Part shown: positions 7,975-9,153 of the stretch, piece after piece
Layout: each line of letters starts with the position of its first letter
Numbering within the stretch: the first letter of the stretch is position 1
NCBI GenBank assembly: GCA_013153135.1
Contig: JAADFA010000130.1
Coordinates: 1-9,153 of the forward strand
Origin: Chloroflexota bacterium
GTDB lineage: Bacteria > Chloroflexota > Anaerolineae > Anaerolineales > DRMV01
Direction of reading: 5' to 3'
Length of the DNA: 9,153 nt
The notes under the pieces: model-generated
What the model was told of the DNA's origin: nothing
The model's input: the letters and a program-made list of their open reading frames with translations, nothing else
Database searches by the model: none
Translations under genes and position numbers: made by a program

Positions 7975-8304
7975 TCATGCCAGACCCTTTTGATAGGCCG
8001 CGAAAATGCGCGCTTCGGCTTCTTGCGGCGAAATATCCAAGATGGAGACCAATTTTTGGCGACTGTTATGCCCCGCAACGATTTCGATCTTGGAACGGGC
8101 AACCCCTAAAATCTCGGCCAGGAACTCAATCAGGGCCTCGTTCGCCTTCTGGTCCACCGGCGGCGCGGTAAGCCGGATGCGCAACGTGCCATCTGGCATA
8201 ATTTCAGCGATTTCATTCCGTGAAGCTCGCGGCACAACGCGAACCGTTAACGCGGTACCACCACGACCGTTGTGAAAGTGGAACTTGCGCTTGCGCCAGT
8301 TCAT
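7975..8304 (-). CDS. yggU: DUF167/YggU family protein
   Basis: Small cytosolic protein of 109 residues in the DUF167 (YggU) family, whose biochemical role is not established. Visible: the opening strand LTVRVVPRASRNEI (about 19-32), the signature APPVDQKAN at 47-55 (usually APPVDGKAN, so Gly is replaced by Gln at residue 52), the helix EALIEFLAEILGVARSKI, and the closing VAGHNSRQKLVSI. The ATG at 8304 is chosen over an in-frame TTG at 8322 because AGGAG lies 7 bases before it and the TTG would overlap the yggT end. The N-terminus is unusually basic (MNWRKRK). It sits just after yggT, a pairing common in bacteria, often near proC and yggS, which are not seen here. Confidence 0.92.
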   Translation of the reverse strand: MNWRKRKFHFHNGRGGTALTVRVVPRASRNEIAEIMPDGTLRIRLTAPPVDQKANEALIEFLAEILGVARSKIEIVAGHNSRQKLVSILDISPQEAEARIFAAYQKGLA

Positions 8305-8311
8305 CGCATCA

Positions 8312-8317
8312 CTCCTA
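8312..8317 (-). promoter_or_regulatory. Shine-Dalgarno of yggU that includes the yggT stop codon
   Basis: On the minus strand TAGGAG reads from 8317 to 8312, with its TAG serving as the yggT stop. It lies 7 bases before ATG 8304 and settles that start over TTG 8322. Such an arrangement favours coupled translation. Confidence 0.75.
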
Positions 8318-8578
8318 CACAAAGACTAACAACACCTGAATGAGCACATTCCTGACAACCTCAACGAGCAAGATTAGCACCAACGGGCTAAAATCAAATA
8401 TTCCAACCGTCGGCACGTGCCGCCGAATGGGTGCCAGGATGGGCTCGAAAAATCGCGCCAACGCCCGTCGAACCGGATGCCATGGGGCAAAGATAAGGGT
8501 CGTCACCACGTAGACGACCAAGAAAAGTTCAAACGCGGACGTGGCAAAATTGATGAGCCGAATCAGCCAGAATATCAT
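8315..8578 (-). CDS. yggT: YggT family integral membrane protein (single repeat)
   Basis: Small membrane protein of 87 residues. A hydrophobic helix (about 12-31, FELFLVVYVVTTLIFA) and a second one (about 61-84, DFSPLVLILLVEVVRNVL) flank the family signature FFEPILAPIRRHVPTVGIFDFSPLV. This is the one-repeat form; the E. coli protein has two repeats and about twice the length. The family is of uncertain mechanism; E. coli YggT has been linked to recovery of K+-uptake-deficient cells from osmotic stress (recalled, not checked). An AGGAG at 8590-8586 lies 7 bases before ATG 8578. It is the first gene of the probable four-gene minus-strand operon that ends with the antiporter. Confidence 0.93.
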   Translation of the reverse strand: MIFWLIRLINFATSAFELFLVVYVVTTLIFAPWHPVRRALARFFEPILAPIRRHVPTVGIFDFSPLVLILLVEVVRNVLIQVLLVFV

Positions 8579-8900
8579 GCCTCTGCTCCTGCCATAGGTA
8601 CGTGTCTTATTTTACCAAGAGATAGAGCCGAATAGCGTTGTTCACGCGTTCTTCTAAGGATGGACGCGCCGCGCGAAGCCCGGGCCACCTGACAAATCGC
8701 GGCACACTTCGAGCCCACGTCTCACAAGCGTTGCCAAATCGCGCGCGTAATAGAGGCTCTTCCAAACGAGGAGCGAGCACAAACCCCCGGGCTAATCCCG
8801 CCCGCAGGGCTCATGGCCCACTTCGGCGCGGCAAAGAACGTGAGCCCCCACGCGCGAGCATGATAGTATGGTGTTGCGAGGCCAGCCCCCGAGCATTAAC
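8579..8900. other. Intergenic region without a convincing gene
   Basis: The only stretch over 300 bases without a gene. It holds the yggT ribosome binding site and candidate promoter near its left end. A small hairpin at 8839-8852 (CGTG/CACG stem, 6-base loop) is followed on the minus strand by TTCTTT and could be a weak terminator for the S9 peptidase. A 9-mer CAAATCGCG occurs twice (8693-8701 and 8735-8743). Open frames here are Arg/Pro-rich and look like chance frames of GC-rich DNA. No tRNA T-arm or other known RNA signature was seen. Confidence 0.6.
8609..8617 (-). promoter_or_regulatory. Candidate extended -10 promoter for the yggT operon
   Basis: On the minus strand TGGTAAAAT reads from 8617 to 8609, matching the extended -10 form TGnTATAAT with one mismatch, in a locally AT-richer patch about 30 bases before ATG 8578. 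No good -35 box is seen at 16-18 bases upstream, which is tolerated by extended -10 promoters. Prediction only. Confidence 0.4.
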
Positions 8901-9153
8901 TTAAGCCTCGGTACGGCCGCCCAGATGTTTGGCCAAGAAGCGCTCGGCCCGGCGATAGAAATCCAGCCGGTTCTCGGGCTTGAAGAAGCCGTGACCCTCG
9001 TCGGGATATTCAACATACTCGACCTCTTTGCCCGCCTGGCGCATAGCCTCAACGATTTGCAGGCTCTCGGTGCGCTTGACCCGCGGGTCGTTCGCGCCCT
9101 GGCCGATGAGCAGCGGCGCGCGGATGTTCTCCACGTGGAACAGGGGCGAGACC
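8901..9153 (-). CDS. S9-family prolyl oligopeptidase-like serine peptidase (C-terminal part)
   Basis: Only the last 83 residues are inside the window; the gene continues past the right edge and the frame is open to 9152. They match the C-terminal end of the alpha/beta-hydrolase domain of S9 peptidases (prolyl oligopeptidase / acylaminoacyl peptidase type): SPLFHVENIRAPLLIGQG, then GANDPRV with the probable catalytic Asp22 of the fragment, the EMRQAGKEVEY-like helix and strand (here IVEAMRQAGKEVEY), and DEGHGF with catalytic His54. The nucleophile serine and any beta-propeller lie outside. These enzymes cleave short peptides, usually after Pro or from acylated N-termini. Downstream is a 322-base gap, so it is probably not co-transcribed with yggT. 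Confidence 0.92.
   Translation of the reverse strand, partial: VSPLFHVENIRAPLLIGQGANDPRVKRTESLQIVEAMRQAGKEVEYVEYPDEGHGFFKPENRLDFYRRAERFLAKHLGGRTEA

Noticed and set aside
8740..8900. Possible tRNA or other small structured RNA in the GC-rich part of the gap
   Set aside because: No GTTCGA-type T-arm, no acceptor-stem pairing of the right spacing, and no SRP, RNase P or tmRNA signature on either strand.
8638..8904. Plus-strand open frame of 88 codons in the intergenic gap
   Set aside because: Arg/Pro/Ser-rich composition, no ribosome binding site, no family resemblance, and it runs into the 3' end of the S9 gene on the other strand.
8792..9052. Minus-strand open frame of 86 codons across the S9 peptidase end
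   Set aside because: It is in a different frame from the clear S9 catalytic motifs and has no features of its own.
1..9153. CRISPR array, insertion sequence or prophage remnant
   Set aside because: No regularly spaced repeats, terminal inverted repeats, transposase, integrase or phage gene patterns were seen.

Overview
This is a GC-rich bacterial window with densely packed genes in two opposing blocks. Gene content and style fit an uncultured or thermophilic Chloroflexota-like bacterium: a class III sirtuin, a QueG with C-terminal HEAT repeats, a GT-C-type membrane protein, a YggT/YggU pair and an S9 peptidase. That placement is an inference from general resemblance; no rRNA or other marker is present to test it.

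Plus-strand block (1-3623). A 5'-truncated sirtuin deacylase (CobB-like) overlaps queG (epoxyqueuosine reductase, last step of queuosine tRNA modification) by an ATGA junction. A GT-C-type glycosyltransferase-like membrane protein follows after 36 bases, behind an ideal AGGAGG ribosome binding site. The three are probably co-transcribed.

Minus-strand block (8578 down to 3589). Four genes are packed with gaps of 10, 3 and 24 bases: yggT (small membrane protein), yggU/DUF167, a large (alpha/alpha)6-type glycosidase-like protein, and a CPA1-family cation/proton antiporter. They are probably one operon, with a candidate extended -10 promoter near 8609-8617. The last genes of the two blocks converge and overlap tail to tail by 35 bases. 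A 322-base gap (8579-8900) separates this operon from the 3' end of an S9-family prolyl oligopeptidase-like gene that enters from the right edge, also on the minus strand.

The most interesting object is the antiporter (3589-5499, minus). Its last ~108 residues look like a complete PII-like cyclic-di-AMP receptor domain (DarA/PstA family), joined by a helical linker to a 12-helix CPA1 exchanger. c-di-AMP is a well-known regulator of K+/Na+ transport, but usually through RCK_C, USP or free PstA proteins. A direct exchanger-PstA fusion would be a self-contained second-messenger-gated antiporter. The residues that contact c-di-AMP in Gram-positive PstA appear not to be conserved here, and an arginine run sits in the ligand loop, so the ligand may differ. 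The neighbours YggT (linked to osmotic/K+ stress in E. coli) and a cytosolic glycosidase-like enzyme make an osmo-adaptation operon a reasonable hypothesis.
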